NCBI GenBank assembly: GCA_022678445.1
Contig: JALBWU010000001.1
Coordinates: forward strand, 186,001 to 250,000
Length of the DNA: 64,000 bases
Direction: 5' to 3'
Origin: Candidatus Aramenus sp. CH1
GTDB taxonomy: Archaea > Thermoproteota > Thermoprotei_A > Sulfolobales > Sulfolobaceae
The number at the start of each line of letters is the position of its first letter. The stretch's first letter is position 1. The notes under the pieces were generated by a model, which worked only from the letters and a program-made list of their open reading frames with translations, was not told the DNA's origin and did not search any database. A program made the position numbers and the translations under genes. Of this stretch, positions 1 through 9,116 are shown in pieces.

Positions 1-58
1 CTCAAATAGTCGTAGAGCCCATACAAAAGGCTCAACACAACGCGGGTGCTCAAACCCA

Positions 59-1054
59 GTGAGCTATTTTTTTGACTACGAGAGAATAGTGCAAGAGATC
101 CGGAAAAGAAATGCTAAAAGGGTTCTCCTTCAGTTTCCGGAGGGCCTTAAGCCCTTCTCCACTGACGCCGTAGAGTCCTTAAATAGAAGGCTCCCAGAAG
201 TCGAGTTCGTCATCTCCGGAGAGCCAAGCTGGGGGGCTTGCGACGTAGCTGAAGACGAGGCAAGGATAGTTGGAGTAGATCTAATAGTGCACTTTGGCCA
301 CACCCCCTATACGTGGTACTACCCGAAGTTCCCCACCCTTTTCATTGAGGCAGAAAGCAACCTAGACGTGGACGAGGAGGCTGTAAAACAGTTGAAGAAC
401 AAGCTTAGGGAATATGGGACAAAAAAAGTCTCCCTAACCTCCACCATACAGCACTATAAGCTCCTCGACAAAATAAGGTACAAGTTAGATGGATTTGAAG
501 TTGTAATAGGTAACCCTTCAAGCCCTTTCATGCACCCTGGACAAGTACTTGGATGCGACTACAAGGCCGCTAACGTGGAAGCAGACGTCTACGTAAACGT
601 ATCAGGGGGAGTGTTCCACGCCCTAGGCCTTGGACTTTCCACCTTAAAGCCCACGTTAAAGCTCGACCCGTATACTAACAAGGTCGAGGACTTGACCCAA
701 GAGGTAAACAGGATCCTGAGGGTGAGGTATTCCAAGATAATGAAGGCAATGGACGCTAGGACTTGGGTGATAATTCAAGGCGTAAAGGTGGGGCAAAACA
801 GACCTTTAATGGTGAAGTACCTTGAGAAGAGGCTCAGGGAGATGGGCAACACGGTGTACGTGGTAACCAACAAGGTACTAAACGTAGATGTGCTGAGGAA
901 CATAGACAGGAGCAACATAGACGCATACGTAGTCACCTCGTGTCCCAGACTGCCCATAGACGACTTGTACAATTATGAGAAACCCGTCTTGACCCCAGGG
1001 GAAGCGAAAATGATAATATTAAACAAGTTAGAACCATATATATTTCCGTGGTAA
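59..1054 (+). CDS. dph2: Diphthamide biosynthesis protein Dph2, 331 aa
   Basis: Likely the radical [4Fe-4S] enzyme that transfers the 3-amino-3-carboxypropyl group of SAM to the target histidine of elongation factor 2, first step of diphthamide synthesis. The N-terminus (about residues 9-28, [21 protein letters not shown]) is the characteristic Dph1/Dph2 opening, followed by a [10 protein letters not shown] segment whose Cys is one of the cluster ligands in the family; further Cys occur at LGCDYKA and TSCPRLP, giving the usual three spaced cysteines. Length is typical for archaeal Dph2. The start is a GTG at 59; the frame is open upstream to the window edge, but the GTG fits the family N-terminus. 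It heads a run of co-directional translation/transcription genes and ends 2 nt before the csl4 ATG. Confidence 0.9.
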   Translation: MSYFFDYERIVQEIRKRNAKRVLLQFPEGLKPFSTDAVESLNRRLPEVEFVISGEPSWGACDVAEDEARIVGVDLIVHFGHTPYTWYYPKFPTLFIEAESNLDVDEEAVKQLKNKLREYGTKKVSLTSTIQHYKLLDKIRYKLDGFEVVIGNPSSPFMHPGQVLGCDYKAANVEADVYVNVSGGVFHALGLGLSTLKPTLKLDPYTNKVEDLTQEVNRILRVRYSKIMKAMDARTWVIIQGVKVGQNRPLMVKYLEKRLREMGNTVYVVTNKVLNVDVLRNIDRSNIDAYVVTSCPRLPIDDLYNYEKPVLTPGEAKMIILNKLEPYIFPW

Positions 1055-1056
1055 AA

Positions 1057-1635
1057 ATGAGGAAGCAGAACGAGTTTGTTTTTCCAGGAGAAGAGTTGGC
1101 GGTAATAGAGGAGTTCACCCCTGGCGAGAACACCTACGAGGTCGACGGACAGGTGAGGTCCTCAGCCCTCGGCAAGGTGTTCTACGACATGATAAACAGG
1201 AGGAGCAACGTCCTAACGCTGAAGAAGCCCCTCCTCTCTACCCTAAAGAAGGCTAGGTACGTGTACGGAGTCGTAGTGGGGGTAAGGGAGGACTCAGCGA
1301 TTGTGTCCATAAACAGCGTGGAGGAGAAGTTCATTAGCCCCTCCCTGTCTGGGTTCCTCCACGTTTCCCAAATTTCCAACAAGTTCATAGAGAAGATCAC
1401 CGACTACGTGAAAGCTGGAGACATCATAAGGGCAAGGCCCATGACCTACTACATACCCTTATCGCTTACCATAAAGGGAAAGGACCTTGGAGTGGTGTAC
1501 GCCCAGTGCTCCATATGCGGCGCAGTTCTTGTAAAGCAGGACGATGAGCATTTAAGGTGTCCTAACTGTGGGAATATAGAGAGGAGGAAACTCGGGAACT
1601 ACATGGTGAAGAAAGTTGGAAATCAGGGTAATTAA
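1057..1635 (+). CDS. csl4: Archaeal exosome RNA-binding subunit Csl4
   Basis: Cap subunit of the archaeal exosome (with Rrp41, Rrp42, Rrp4 and DnaG), which binds RNA for 3'-5' degradation or tailing. Visible parts: N-terminal domain beginning [20 protein letters not shown], a central S1-type RNA-binding domain (about residues 60-130, including GFLHVSQIS), and a C-terminal zinc ribbon with CSICGA and CPNCGN pairs. An in-frame GTG at 1048 overlaps the dph2 stop; I prefer ATG 1057, which starts right after that stop and matches the family N-terminus. The 3' end overlaps rpo11 by 20 nt, suggesting translational coupling. Confidence 0.9.
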   Translation: MRKQNEFVFPGEELAVIEEFTPGENTYEVDGQVRSSALGKVFYDMINRRSNVLTLKKPLLSTLKKARYVYGVVVGVREDSAIVSINSVEEKFISPSLSGFLHVSQISNKFIEKITDYVKAGDIIRARPMTYYIPLSLTIKGKDLGVVYAQCSICGAVLVKQDDEHLRCPNCGNIERRKLGNYMVKKVGNQGN

Positions 1636-1888
1636 GTCCTCAAACACCTATATGGAGATTGAAATCAAGGGAGAGGACCACACTCTAGGCAACCTAGTCG
1701 CGGGGTACTTGAGGAGAGTAAAGGGAGTTACCTTTGCTTCCTACTACCAGCCGCATCCACTAGTAGACTCAATAATACTAAAGATAATGACTGATGGCTC
1801 AATAGAGCCCAAGGAAGCCATAATAAACGCCATAGAGAAGGCCAAGGAGACCTCAGCCAAGTTCGACCAAGAGATAAGGACAGTATGA
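1616..1888 (+). CDS. rpo11: DNA-directed RNA polymerase subunit Rpo11 (RpoL)
   Basis: Small RNA polymerase assembly subunit that pairs with Rpo3, the archaeal counterpart of one bacterial alpha subunit and eukaryotic Rpb11. The 90-residue length and the diagnostic [14 protein letters not shown] motif (residues about 20-33) followed by [11 protein letters not shown] are clear. The start is TTG at 1616, inside the end of csl4. The stop overlaps the next gene by ATGA, so this sits in a compact operon with csl4 and a small unknown gene. Confidence 0.93.
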   Translation: MEIRVIKSSNTYMEIEIKGEDHTLGNLVAGYLRRVKGVTFASYYQPHPLVDSIILKIMTDGSIEPKEAIINAIEKAKETSAKFDQEIRTV

Positions 1889-2142
1889 AAAGGGAGACAA
1901 GGGTAGGTATCCTTTCAAGTAATGGCAAGTTTTCCTGCATTTGCGTCTTCAGGGGACAGTTTCTAGAGCACTTCGTGCTGGGAAAGGACGTGGAAGAGGC
2001 GTTAAGTAGGCTAGGAAAGCTAAAGGAGGAAATAAATGCTAGTAACTTTGGAGTTGGAGTGGAGTACAAGGGAGAACTGGAAGAGGCGTGCAGGATGATT
2101 CTAGACAAATTAACGGAAAAAATAAATAAAGCCTTGACGTAA
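1885..2142 (+). CDS. Small conserved-looking unknown protein, 85 aa
   Basis: I do not recognise this family. It begins with an ATG that overlaps the rpo11 stop (ATGA), strong evidence that it is translated. The sequence predicts a beta-rich N-terminal half (VGILSSNGKFSCICVFRGQF) with a CIC pair and an alpha-helical C-terminal half rich in Lys/Glu. Its position between rpo11 and a transcript-cleavage factor suggests a transcription- or RNA-related role, but this is inference from context only. Confidence 0.7.
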   Translation: MKRETRVGILSSNGKFSCICVFRGQFLEHFVLGKDVEEALSRLGKLKEEINASNFGVGVEYKGELEEACRMILDKLTEKINKALT

Positions 2143-2169
2143 GTTACTCTATTGTCTCGGTGACCTGTC

Positions 2170-2502
2170 GTGAAGTTCTGCCCGAAGTGCAACTCCATGA
2201 TGGTACCCCGTAAGTCTAACGGGAGATCCGTGTATAAGTGCGTAAAGTGCGGTTACGAGGAGGAGGCTAAGGAGACAGCTAAGATAACCACCAAGATCAA
2301 GCACAGCGAAAAGGAAAAGACCCTCGTGCTGGAGGACGTGCCAATGCCCGCTGGAACCCAGATCATCAGGGGTGTAACTTGTCCAAGTTGCAAGAACGAC
2401 GAGGCGTACTTCTGGATCCTGCAGACGAGAAGCGCCGACGAGCCCGCCACAAGGTTCTACAAGTGTACTAGGTGCGGAAAGGTCTGGAGAGAGTACGAGT
2501 AA
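2170..2502 (+). CDS. tfs: Transcription factor S (TFS), TFIIS-like cleavage factor
   Basis: Rescues backtracked RNA polymerase by stimulating cleavage of the transcript 3' end. Two zinc ribbons are visible: N-terminal CPKC...CVKCG (residues 4-27) and C-terminal CPSC...CTRCGK (residues about 74-105). The C-terminal ribbon has the acidic SADEP hairpin with the adjacent Asp-Glu that reaches the polymerase active site, so this is the cleavage-active paralogue rather than an inhibitory one. Start is GTG 2170, 27 nt after the upstream unknown gene. Length 110 aa matches archaeal TFS. Confidence 0.92.
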   Translation: MKFCPKCNSMMVPRKSNGRSVYKCVKCGYEEEAKETAKITTKIKHSEKEKTLVLEDVPMPAGTQIIRGVTCPSCKNDEAYFWILQTRSADEPATRFYKCTRCGKVWREYE

Positions 2503-2521
2503 AAACTAGGAAAGAGTTAAC

Positions 2522-2530
2522 CTTATTTTA
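2522..2530 (+). promoter_or_regulatory. TATA box for tRNA-Arg
   Basis: The AT-rich element CTTATTTTA is centred 26 nt upstream of the first tRNA nucleotide, the archaeal box A spacing. The same spacing recurs upstream of the other three tRNA genes in the window (AT boxes near 7214-7222, 19240-19246 and 24254-24263). Confidence 0.65.
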
Positions 2531-2551
2531 GCTAGGAGTCATGATATTTGT

Positions 2552-2638
2552 GGACCCGTAGCTCAGCCAGGACAGAGCGCCGGCCTTCTAACCGGCGAAG
2601 AAAGCCGAGGGTCCCGGGTTCGAATCCCGGCGGGTCCG
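2552..2638 (+). tRNA. tRNA-Arg(TCT) with a 12-nt intron
   Basis: Acceptor GGACCCG pairs with CGGGTCC (2631-2637), discriminator G at 2638; T arm CCGGG-TTCGAAT-CCCGG; D stem GCTC/GAGC. Anticodon loop CTTCTAA with anticodon TCT at 2587-2589. The mature anticodon stem forms (CCGGC with GCCGA, one terminal C-A mismatch) only if 12 nt after A37 are removed, leaving a 75-nt tRNA. No CCA is encoded. Confidence 0.9.
2591..2602 (+). other. tRNA intron at canonical position 37/38
   Basis: Twelve nt between the anticodon loop and the 3' anticodon-stem strand. In the precursor, GCCGG upstream (2580-2584) pairs with CCGGC inside the intron (2592-2596), producing the helix needed for a bulge-helix-bulge splicing substrate. 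The exact boundary is ambiguous by one A. Confidence 0.8.
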
Positions 2639-2640
2639 TG

Positions 2641-2676
2641 TTTTGGACCGCCAAAACCTCGCCCTCACGGGCGAGG
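2641..2676. repeat. Two adjacent perfect hairpins after tRNA-Arg
   Basis: TTTTGG-ACCG-CCAAAA (2641-2656) is followed directly by CCTCGCCC-TCAC-GGGCGAGG (2657-2676). Both are perfect inverted repeats with 4-nt loops. They could assist tRNA 3'-end formation. The second resembles the CCTCGC/GCGAGG hairpins at the termini of the tnpB elements in this window, so it might be a solo insertion-sequence end; I cannot decide. The remaining 130 nt to the next gene show nothing recognisable. Confidence 0.5.
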
Positions 2677-2806
2677 CTAAACTCTCATTCTACACTTCGA
2701 GTTTTCTTAAGAAGACGTGCAACGCGAGAAAGCGACCCCTTCATAGTTTAGGGACTCTCTAAGGAAAGCCGCGTTAGAGTCTCCATTTAACATAGCTAAA
2801 AACGTC

Positions 2807-4747
2807 TTAGTCCTTCCTGGGCCTCACTACGGTGAACTTCTCACCCAAGAAATCAACGTATTTCGTCCCTAGGTCTCTGTCGTACTCGGACACTACGGGG
2901 AGCAATTCCTTTACTTCTTCCTCCGTAAGTTCCCTGTACTCGTAGGTGGGGATGCCGACCTTTTCCTCGAACATCTTCTTGGCAAACATCTTAGCATCGC
3001 CTTGGAGCTTATCCATTAGCTCAATGTAAGGTAGGTCTCTTAGCTCATCCATTTCCTTTTCCGTTATCAAGTTGTCCAACAGTAACGCTTTAAGCAACTT
3101 TACCACTTCCACCTTGTTTGGCTGTAGGCCCAACCTTCCTGGGTCTAGCCTCCCCCTGACGTATATCCTGCCTCCCACCATTCCGCTGCCCACGTAGTTC
3201 CCCGTAGGCGAGGACCTGGTGTTGTTGAACACCACGATCACTCCGCCCGCCATGTACTCCCCCAGGTAATCGTCCACCCTACCACCGATGAGTAAGTAAG
3301 GCCTCTTGTTCTGGTACTCCCTCATCTGTATCCCAACCCTGTTTCCCGCGTTACCCTTTACGAATACCTTTCCGCCCTGAAGGGCTTGACCTAGGACGTC
3401 CCTAGCGTCCCCGTAGATGACGACCTTGCCCCCGTGCATGGTGTCGCAACAGTCGTCGGCCACGTTGCCGTAGACGTAGAACTCGTTGTTCTCGTTCAAG
3501 TTGGCCAACACGTTTCCCACGACTCCGTATAACCTCACGACCTTCCCAGCCCTAGGGAAGGAGATGCCTATAAACCTGTGCGACATCACGTTGATTACCT
3601 TTACTTCTTTCTTGTCCAATTTCATTATCTCCCTGTTGAGGTCCTTGTATCCCACGCTGGACGCGTCTACGTCGTAGTCGTTCGTCGTAAATGTGGGGGG
3701 CGGGGAGAAGCTCTCAAGCTCCTCCGCAGTCCTCCCGTAACTTATTACTCCTTTCTTTAACGACGCTATAAAGTAAGACCCGGGAGATAGGGTCCAGACC
3801 CTTGCGTTCCTGCTCAACAGCCTTATTTGGCTCTCCTCGCTCGCTATGTAGTAATAGCGCTCGTCTTCCCCAATTATCACTGGCCTAAACTTTGACCTGT
3901 CCGCTATCCCTACCATGTATAGGTCGTCCCCCGAGTTGTAGCCTATGATGGCAGTGAAAGGCCCGTCAAGTCTGGCGTTGCGGTACATGTAGTCCTCCTC
4001 TGGCAGGAGTAGCCCGGACTTCCTAGAGGGGTTCATCATCACCTTCACTGCCTCTTCGACGGAGAGACCCTCTGAGACCAGCTCCTCGAAGAGGAAGGCC
4101 ATTACCTCGCTGTCCGTCCCCACGAAGCCCCCCCAACCCCTTGAGGTCAGGAACTCCACGTTGGCCCCGAAGGAGCTCACGTCGCCGTTGTGAACTATGG
4201 CAACGTCAAAGGTGGAGAAGGGGTGAGACCAGTAGGGGAAGTGGCCTGGGGAGTTGGTTGGTTGCCTCGTGTGCGCTAGCCACATGTCCCCAGAGTACTT
4301 CTCCACTTCATACGCGTTGGCTATGTCCTTGGGGTACCCGACTCCCTTGAAGACGTCCAACCCCTTCCCGACGCTGTAGACCCTCCCCTTCCTCTTCTCC
4401 CAAAGGGTCTCGTTTAAGTTCCTCGTCAGCTTCTTCAACTGCACTATGTTCCCCAAGGTTATCTCGAACCTGCAGTCGCAGAGCTCGCCGTAGGTGGCAG
4501 ACTCGCTGACAACCTTAATCCCGTTGTCCTCCATGATCCTCTTTAGCTCTTCCTTGTCTCCATCGTAAAACACCTTGACCACGTACGTGTTGCCTTCCCT
4601 GAGGTTGAAGACGGCGAAGCCCGCCCCCTTATCGCTACCCCTGAACCTCACTAGGTCTATTGCTTCCACTACCTTCTTACCCTCTACCTTGGGGGCGTTC
4701 GGCTTCCTAAGTACGCCAAATACTCCACAACCAGACGGAGAGATCAT
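2807..4747 (-). CDS. Glutamate synthase-related protein: class II glutamine amidotransferase plus GXGXG domain, 646 aa
   Basis: Domain order: N-terminal Ntn-type glutaminase with nucleophile Cys7 (SGCGVFG), substrate-binding residues in HTRQPTN, HNGDVSS and GTDSEV; then a C-terminal beta-helix GXGXG domain (about residues 390-570, many GG/NV turns such as [10 protein letters not shown] and GNAGNRVG). The codon before Cys7 is GGT, so Cys7 must be exposed by removing a six-residue propeptide, as in glutamate synthase. Glutaminase would release ammonia for the FMN protein encoded by the overlapping upstream gene (ATGA overlap at 4744-4747). In classical GltB these domains flank the FMN domain in one polypeptide; here they are fused to each other and the FMN domain is separate. 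Confidence 0.88.
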   Translation of the reverse strand: MISPSGCGVFGVLRKPNAPKVEGKKVVEAIDLVRFRGSDKGAGFAVFNLREGNTYVVKVFYDGDKEELKRIMEDNGIKVVSESATYGELCDCRFEITLGNIVQLKKLTRNLNETLWEKRKGRVYSVGKGLDVFKGVGYPKDIANAYEVEKYSGDMWLAHTRQPTNSPGHFPYWSHPFSTFDVAIVHNGDVSSFGANVEFLTSRGWGGFVGTDSEVMAFLFEELVSEGLSVEEAVKVMMNPSRKSGLLLPEEDYMYRNARLDGPFTAIIGYNSGDDLYMVGIADRSKFRPVIIGEDERYYYIASEESQIRLLSRNARVWTLSPGSYFIASLKKGVISYGRTAEELESFSPPPTFTTNDYDVDASSVGYKDLNREIMKLDKKEVKVINVMSHRFIGISFPRAGKVVRLYGVVGNVLANLNENNEFYVYGNVADDCCDTMHGGKVVIYGDARDVLGQALQGGKVFVKGNAGNRVGIQMREYQNKRPYLLIGGRVDDYLGEYMAGGVIVVFNNTRSSPTGNYVGSGMVGGRIYVRGRLDPGRLGLQPNKVEVVKLLKALLLDNLITEKEMDELRDLPYIELMDKLQGDAKMFAKKMFEEKVGIPTYEYRELTEEEVKELLPVVSEYDRDLGTKYVDFLGEKFTVVRPRKD

Positions 4748-6861
4748 AAGGAACCAGCCTGCCTTACCCTTATCCTCCTCGCTATGTAGGAGTTTAAGTT
4801 AACTGCCCTCAGGAGTTCCCTGTTCCCGGTGACGCTTGACTGGACGCTGAAGACCCCAGCCGCCCCCGCCAACAGGGCTATCTCCTTCCTTGTGCCAATG
4901 ATGAAGTTAAACGCCTTCTCCTTCAAGTTCCCCCTGTTGCCTTCCCCTATTGCGATCTCCAAGAGCTTATAGGGCACTATGACCGCGTCTGCTCCCAGAA
5001 GTACTAGCTTAAACACGTCCCCTGCACCCCTGATCCTCGAGGCCTTGGCTATGACGTCGAACTGGTTCCTTATCCCCGTCTCCTTTAACTTGGTGTCCAT
5101 GTCAGAGACTGCTATCTCTAAGTCCTCGTCTAGGCTGTCCTCGTCGAGGATGTAGCCTGATACCTTGACCTCGGTAAGCGTACTGCCAAGGTAATAGCTC
5201 CCTCTCTCCGGGATCCTGCTCCACCTAGCTATCCCCTTTCCGTCTGAGCTCATGTAGACCTCCTCATATGGCGACATGGCGCGCTCGTCGAACACCAGGG
5301 CGCTCGTGGCTAGAGCTGCCCACGAGAAGGCCCTTTTAACGTCCTCTGGTGCGTCTGTGATGTCTATTATCACGGGAAGGGATAGGTAGATCCTCCCCTT
5401 GTCCAGGAGGAAACTGGTATCTATGTCCTCCCTATAGGGGTCTATGGAGGGCCTCGTCACTTGGGCCCCGTCCGTCCTGAGCCAGTCTATTATCCTCGCC
5501 GGCTTCTCAACCTCTGGGGGCGAAGTGCTCCCCATGCTGGTTATAACTGGGTCTCCCTTGTTCACGAGCTCGTGGAGCTCAAACCTCCTCCTCTTATTCC
5601 ATAGCTCCCCCAGCTTGGGGTTTAGCTCCTCGCTCTCGCCCTTAATGCCCAAGATGTCCAACACGTCCCTGGAAAGGCCGTAGCCGTAAAGCAGATCCCT
5701 CTTCCCCTTTAGTTCGTTGACGTCGTTAAGGCCCAAGTTGTCCAACACGTTGGCCAACTCGAGCTTGAAGCCGTTGATGAAGTTGACGAGTGCCTTAGTC
5801 CCGAACTCTACGTCCATTTCCCTAGTGCCGTCAATCTTGTTGGTGAGGGCAGTGGGACAAGACCCAATGTGGCACTTGTGCACCATTACGCAACCCATCG
5901 CTACTAGCGCCGCCGTACCCACGCTTACTACGTCTGCTCCTAGGGCGAACAGTTTGGCGGCGTCAGTTGCGTCAGCCACCCTCCCAGCTGCGATGATTGT
6001 GAACTTCTCCCTAAGCCCCTGTTCCCTGAGCACGGAATCGGCTGAGGCCACAGCTAGCTCTATGGGTATGCCTAGGTTGTCCCTTATTACCACTGGAGTT
6101 GCCCCGGTCCCAGCGCCGTGGCCGTCTACTATTACCCCATCTGCACCCATCCTGGCTATCCCGGACACCACGTAAGGTATGTAGTTCGTTGCCGCCACCT
6201 TCACGAACACGGGCTTTCCAGTGGCCTCCTTCAACGCCTCTATCCTCTGTCCCAAGTCCTCTATGGAGTAAATGTCGTGGTGAGGGGCCGGTGAGATTGC
6301 GTCCATCCCGACGGGAATCCTCCTCGTCTTCGAGATGGGCTCCGTCACTTTGCTCCCGGGGAGGTGACCTCCAATTCCGGGCTTAGCCCCCTGCCCTATC
6401 TTTATGACGATCCCCATCCCAGCGTTGAGGACGTCTATGTCAACTCCGAACCTTGCCGAGGCCCACTGCACAAATATCCTCTTGTGCTTAGCCACCTCGG
6501 GGTGAAGCCCCCCTTCACCGGTTCCCGCTAAAGTCCCCGTGATGTCCGCCGCCCTAGCTATTGCTATGTTGGGGTTCCCACTTAGGGCACCGTAGGACAT
6601 GTCGCCCAAGTAAAGGGGTACTGCCATGTCAATCCCGGAAAAGCTTGTCCTCGTTATAGCCCTTGGAGACTCAGAGACGTCCTTCCTGTCCGTTAAGAAC
6701 TCCACCCTATCCAGTATCCTCAGCGAGTTCCTCCTGTTCTCTAATACCTTATAGGGCTTACCTGTTAGGGCCAAGTTCCTAATGTGGTCTATTCTCTCTG
6801 GCGTCCAAAACTCGGAGTCCGTTTGCTTGGGTATGGGGAGGTACTTGTTTATTATGAGCAT
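4744..6861 (-). CDS. Glutamate synthase FMN/[3Fe-4S] domain protein, 705 aa
   Basis: Probably condenses 2-oxoglutarate with ammonia to glutamate using reduced FMN. Motifs: [59 protein letters not shown] and the cluster cysteines [13 protein letters not shown] (residues about 321-333). About 445 residues cover the expected barrel. The C-terminal remainder is unusual: residues from about 590 ([17 protein letters not shown]...LLGADAVIV) resemble residues from about 280 ([16 protein letters not shown]...ALGADVVSV), offset by about 313, suggesting a decayed internal duplication lacking the cysteines. Transcribed with the downstream amidotransferase gene. The electron donor subunit (GltD) is not in the window. 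Confidence 0.87.
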   Translation of the reverse strand: MLIINKYLPIPKQTDSEFWTPERIDHIRNLALTGKPYKVLENRRNSLRILDRVEFLTDRKDVSESPRAITRTSFSGIDMAVPLYLGDMSYGALSGNPNIAIARAADITGTLAGTGEGGLHPEVAKHKRIFVQWASARFGVDIDVLNAGMGIVIKIGQGAKPGIGGHLPGSKVTEPISKTRRIPVGMDAISPAPHHDIYSIEDLGQRIEALKEATGKPVFVKVAATNYIPYVVSGIARMGADGVIVDGHGAGTGATPVVIRDNLGIPIELAVASADSVLREQGLREKFTIIAAGRVADATDAAKLFALGADVVSVGTAALVAMGCVMVHKCHIGSCPTALTNKIDGTREMDVEFGTKALVNFINGFKLELANVLDNLGLNDVNELKGKRDLLYGYGLSRDVLDILGIKGESEELNPKLGELWNKRRRFELHELVNKGDPVITSMGSTSPPEVEKPARIIDWLRTDGAQVTRPSIDPYREDIDTSFLLDKGRIYLSLPVIIDITDAPEDVKRAFSWAALATSALVFDERAMSPYEEVYMSSDGKGIARWSRIPERGSYYLGSTLTEVKVSGYILDEDSLDEDLEIAVSDMDTKLKETGIRNQFDVIAKASRIRGAGDVFKLVLLGADAVIVPYKLLEIAIGEGNRGNLKEKAFNFIIGTRKEIALLAGAAGVFSVQSSVTGNRELLRAVNLNSYIARRIRVRQAGSL

Positions 6862-7247
6862 TATAGACCGTAGATTTAAACTTGTAAATATTCTTATTTA
6901 TCTGTTAATGAACAAACTTCAGGCTTAGATAGTAGTAATTAACGCCAGATATAGTTCGTTCTGACGTAATTATAGCTACGTTAAATCGAGTATAAAAGTA
7001 TAAAATTTAGATTTTCATGGTGATATGGTAATCTACCTAAAAACTTTTTAGAAAATAAATGAAAGCCCAGAAAAGACTATATCGAAGCTTACGCTAATTG
7101 TGAACGTAGTACTTATGAAACTTGGGTTCTAACATTAAATAAAGATCTGTAATTAAGTTTACACATTTCAACACAAAAACGCACTTTATCGAAGACACTC
7201 CTTCACCTAGTAAGCTTTTTAACCTTACTTATATAACAACTCTAAGT
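6862..7247. other. Intergenic, AT-rich; promoter region of the glutamate synthase operon and tRNA-Gly
   Basis: About 386 bp with low coding potential. The minus-strand promoter for the FMN protein should lie near 6876-6895 (AT-rich runs including AGTTTAAATC), and the tRNA-Gly box A lies at about 7214-7222 (CTTTTTAA). I see no RNA gene or repeat in the middle. Confidence 0.5.
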
Positions 7248-7321
7248 GCGGCCGTAGTCTAGCCTGGTAGGACGCTGGCCTTCCAAGCCAGTGATCCCGG
7301 GTTCAAATCCCGGCGGTCGCA
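7248..7321 (+). tRNA. tRNA-Gly(TCC)
   Basis: Acceptor GCGGCCG pairs with CGGTCGC (one G-T), discriminator A; anticodon stem CTGGC/GCCAG with loop CTTCCAA, anticodon TCC; T arm CCGGG-TTCAAAT-CCCGG. No intron. Its 3' half is the attachment site of an integrated SSV-type element: the integrase relic on the opposite strand reads through it. Confidence 0.93.
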
Positions 7322-7514
7322 CTGTGGGGGACGCCCCCACACTCCAGTTGCTATTTTTCAATTTGATGTACGTCTCGATGGCGTCGATTAAGGGGACGAC
7401 GTAAGTTTCCTTCACCTCACCGTCCACGTTCTCTAGTCTGTACGCATAATACTTACCTCTAATCTGGCGTATAATATAGTCGCCGTACTTATAATGGGCC
7501 TTCTCTTTCGACAT
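7322..7514 (-). pseudogene. SSV-type integrase N-terminal fragment, int(N), at tRNA-Gly
   Basis: Starting at ATG 7514 the minus strand encodes MSKEKAHYKYGDYIIRQ..., then RLENVDGEVKETYVVPL and, as it enters the tRNA, PPGFEPGITG. This matches the N-terminal segment of fusellovirus SSV integrases (their YKYGDYIL, GEVKERYV and DPPGFEPGTSG blocks, recalled from the SSV1 protein). Such integrases are split by integration because attP lies inside the gene; int(N) stays beside the intact tRNA. No int(C) or second copy of the tRNA-Gly 3' half is visible in the window, and no viral genes follow, so the element itself is mostly gone or its other end lies elsewhere. Confidence 0.85.
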
Positions 7515-7529
7515 TTTGACGCATTACAT

Positions 7530-8913
7530 CTGACCTACTCCCTGCCCTGCGAGGGTTCTGCATAGGTCTTGAGCGTTACTCCCCCTTAAGGGAAATACTC
7601 CGTGATGTGAAGAGAAAGGAAAGAGCCAAAGCGTTGACAATCTTCCTTATTATAATGTTTAACGCACTGTTGACGTCGCTGTGAAGTTAACGACATCCCT
7701 TGGATTTCTGTCAACCTTAACATCATGGAAAGCGCAGAGCCGCGAGGTATTGTACTCAACAACTAGGTACGTCTTTACGCCGTACTCGTGGAGTTTGTTC
7801 ACTAACGCGTTTATTAACTTATGATAAGACCAAATGTTCACAGTAAACTTGTTACCCTTATCTTGAGCGATAAGATATGGATAGCCCAAGTAAACTGTGG
7901 AGACGCCAAAGACCACAAGGACTTAGCCAAGTGAAAGGCTAAAGTTCTGTAAATGAAGAAGCCTACGGTACAACTTTGCAAATACTCTTTCCCTCTCCAT
8001 CAACACTTCTTCCCTAGCTTCTTGTTCTTGAACCTTCTCAGCCTAGCTCTTCAACTTGTCGAGTTCGGCGATCCTCTCCTGAAAATAGAAGTTCGCTCTT
8101 CACTGCTGAACCGCGGTAAAAGAGAGGTAAAAGAGAACAGTAAGTTCTCAACAACGACAGTAGCCAACGCGTTTACGCCAAGGTCAATTGACGCAACTCA
8201 CCTTTAGGCTTTTGAACTGAATCTCTTTCGCCGTGGACGACGAGAGAGTCCTTCATTGGCTTACGCTTTTCTTAGAAGTGGTTCTGCCAACGTCGACTGG
8301 AATACAAGCGTAAAACTTGTTACCTTCAACGCGAATCTCCAGTCTACCTTGTACTCCAAACCACCTTAACCTTCAAAGGGCATCTCCATTTCCCAATCCT
8401 TCAGAAAGATGACGTGCCTTTCTTCGTTAACCTCATAGCGATCTTGCCTAACTACTAGGATCAACTTCCTCTTACCGCCTTCCAATAGCCTGGTGGTGAA
8501 ACGTGATTAGCAAATGGTAGGTCTTTCCTTTGCTTTAGTAACGAGAAGAATGATGACCAAGCTTCGTTGTTCTTCTGCAAAACAGCTTGAGCGTTAACTC
8601 CTAGAACCTTCTTGTACTTCTCGTAATACTTGTACCACGCGTCATTGAGGTCCACTTTCTTTTGCTGAAAGAATTGCTGTCTCCTCTCGTAGTTTGTCTC
8701 CTTCCACAGCTTTGCTGTTGCGTCTGCCAACTTCCTCAATTTCCTCTGTTGACCCACTAGGAAATAGCCTTACGACGATTGTTCTGACGCTTCCCTCATT
8801 GCGGGGGTAATCGGGGCTCCTCATCTTTAGTTCACCAAAGGAAGCGCCATAAAAGGAAATTGTTTTCATGTTAAAACCTTACCCCGCCAGGCGAGGTTTG
8901 TCTTCTTATTTAT
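7530..8913 (-). mobile_element. tnpB: Decayed IS200/IS605-family tnpB-only element, copy A
   Basis: Minus-strand remains of an RNA-guided nuclease TnpB, read from ATG at about 8869: N-terminal block MKTISFYGASFGELKMRS, a frameshift near 8759, then QRKLRKLADATAKLW...ANHVSPPGYWK (8461-8757), further decay, and VYLGYPYLIAQDKGNKF...VVEYNTSRLCAFH (7659-7916). The segment holding the last zinc-finger Cys and the HSDVNGA block is deleted. No tnpA is present. Right end CTGACCTACTCC at 7530; left end with a CCCCGCC/GGCGAGG hairpin near 8882-8895 and GTCTTCTTATTTAT. Clearly non-functional as protein. Ends were placed by comparing the three copies in the window. Confidence 0.87.
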
Positions 8914-9116
8914 CACCGTCTACAAGGCTTTTAAGCGAGGGTAACGCGTTACAAGTTAATTTTTCTGGCACCGCCATAAATTGGTTAAGGAAAATAGCCC
9001 TTATGTCCTCCACGCTAAGGTGCCTTGAGTTCTCTACAAGCGGTAACTTCCAACTCCAATTACATGATCTTTTTAAATCTTTGTGGAGTATCAGTAAACA
9101 GAGTTTTTAAGTAGTT
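8914..9116. other. Gap between tnpB relic and ATPase gene
   Basis: About 200 bp without a recognisable gene. An AT box CTTTTTAAAT at about 9068-9077 is a plausible promoter for the ATPase gene that follows. Confidence 0.35.

Noticed and set aside
2548-2751. 67-aa plus-strand ORF
   Set aside because: It is the translation of tRNA-Arg and the following hairpins; no protein-like composition.
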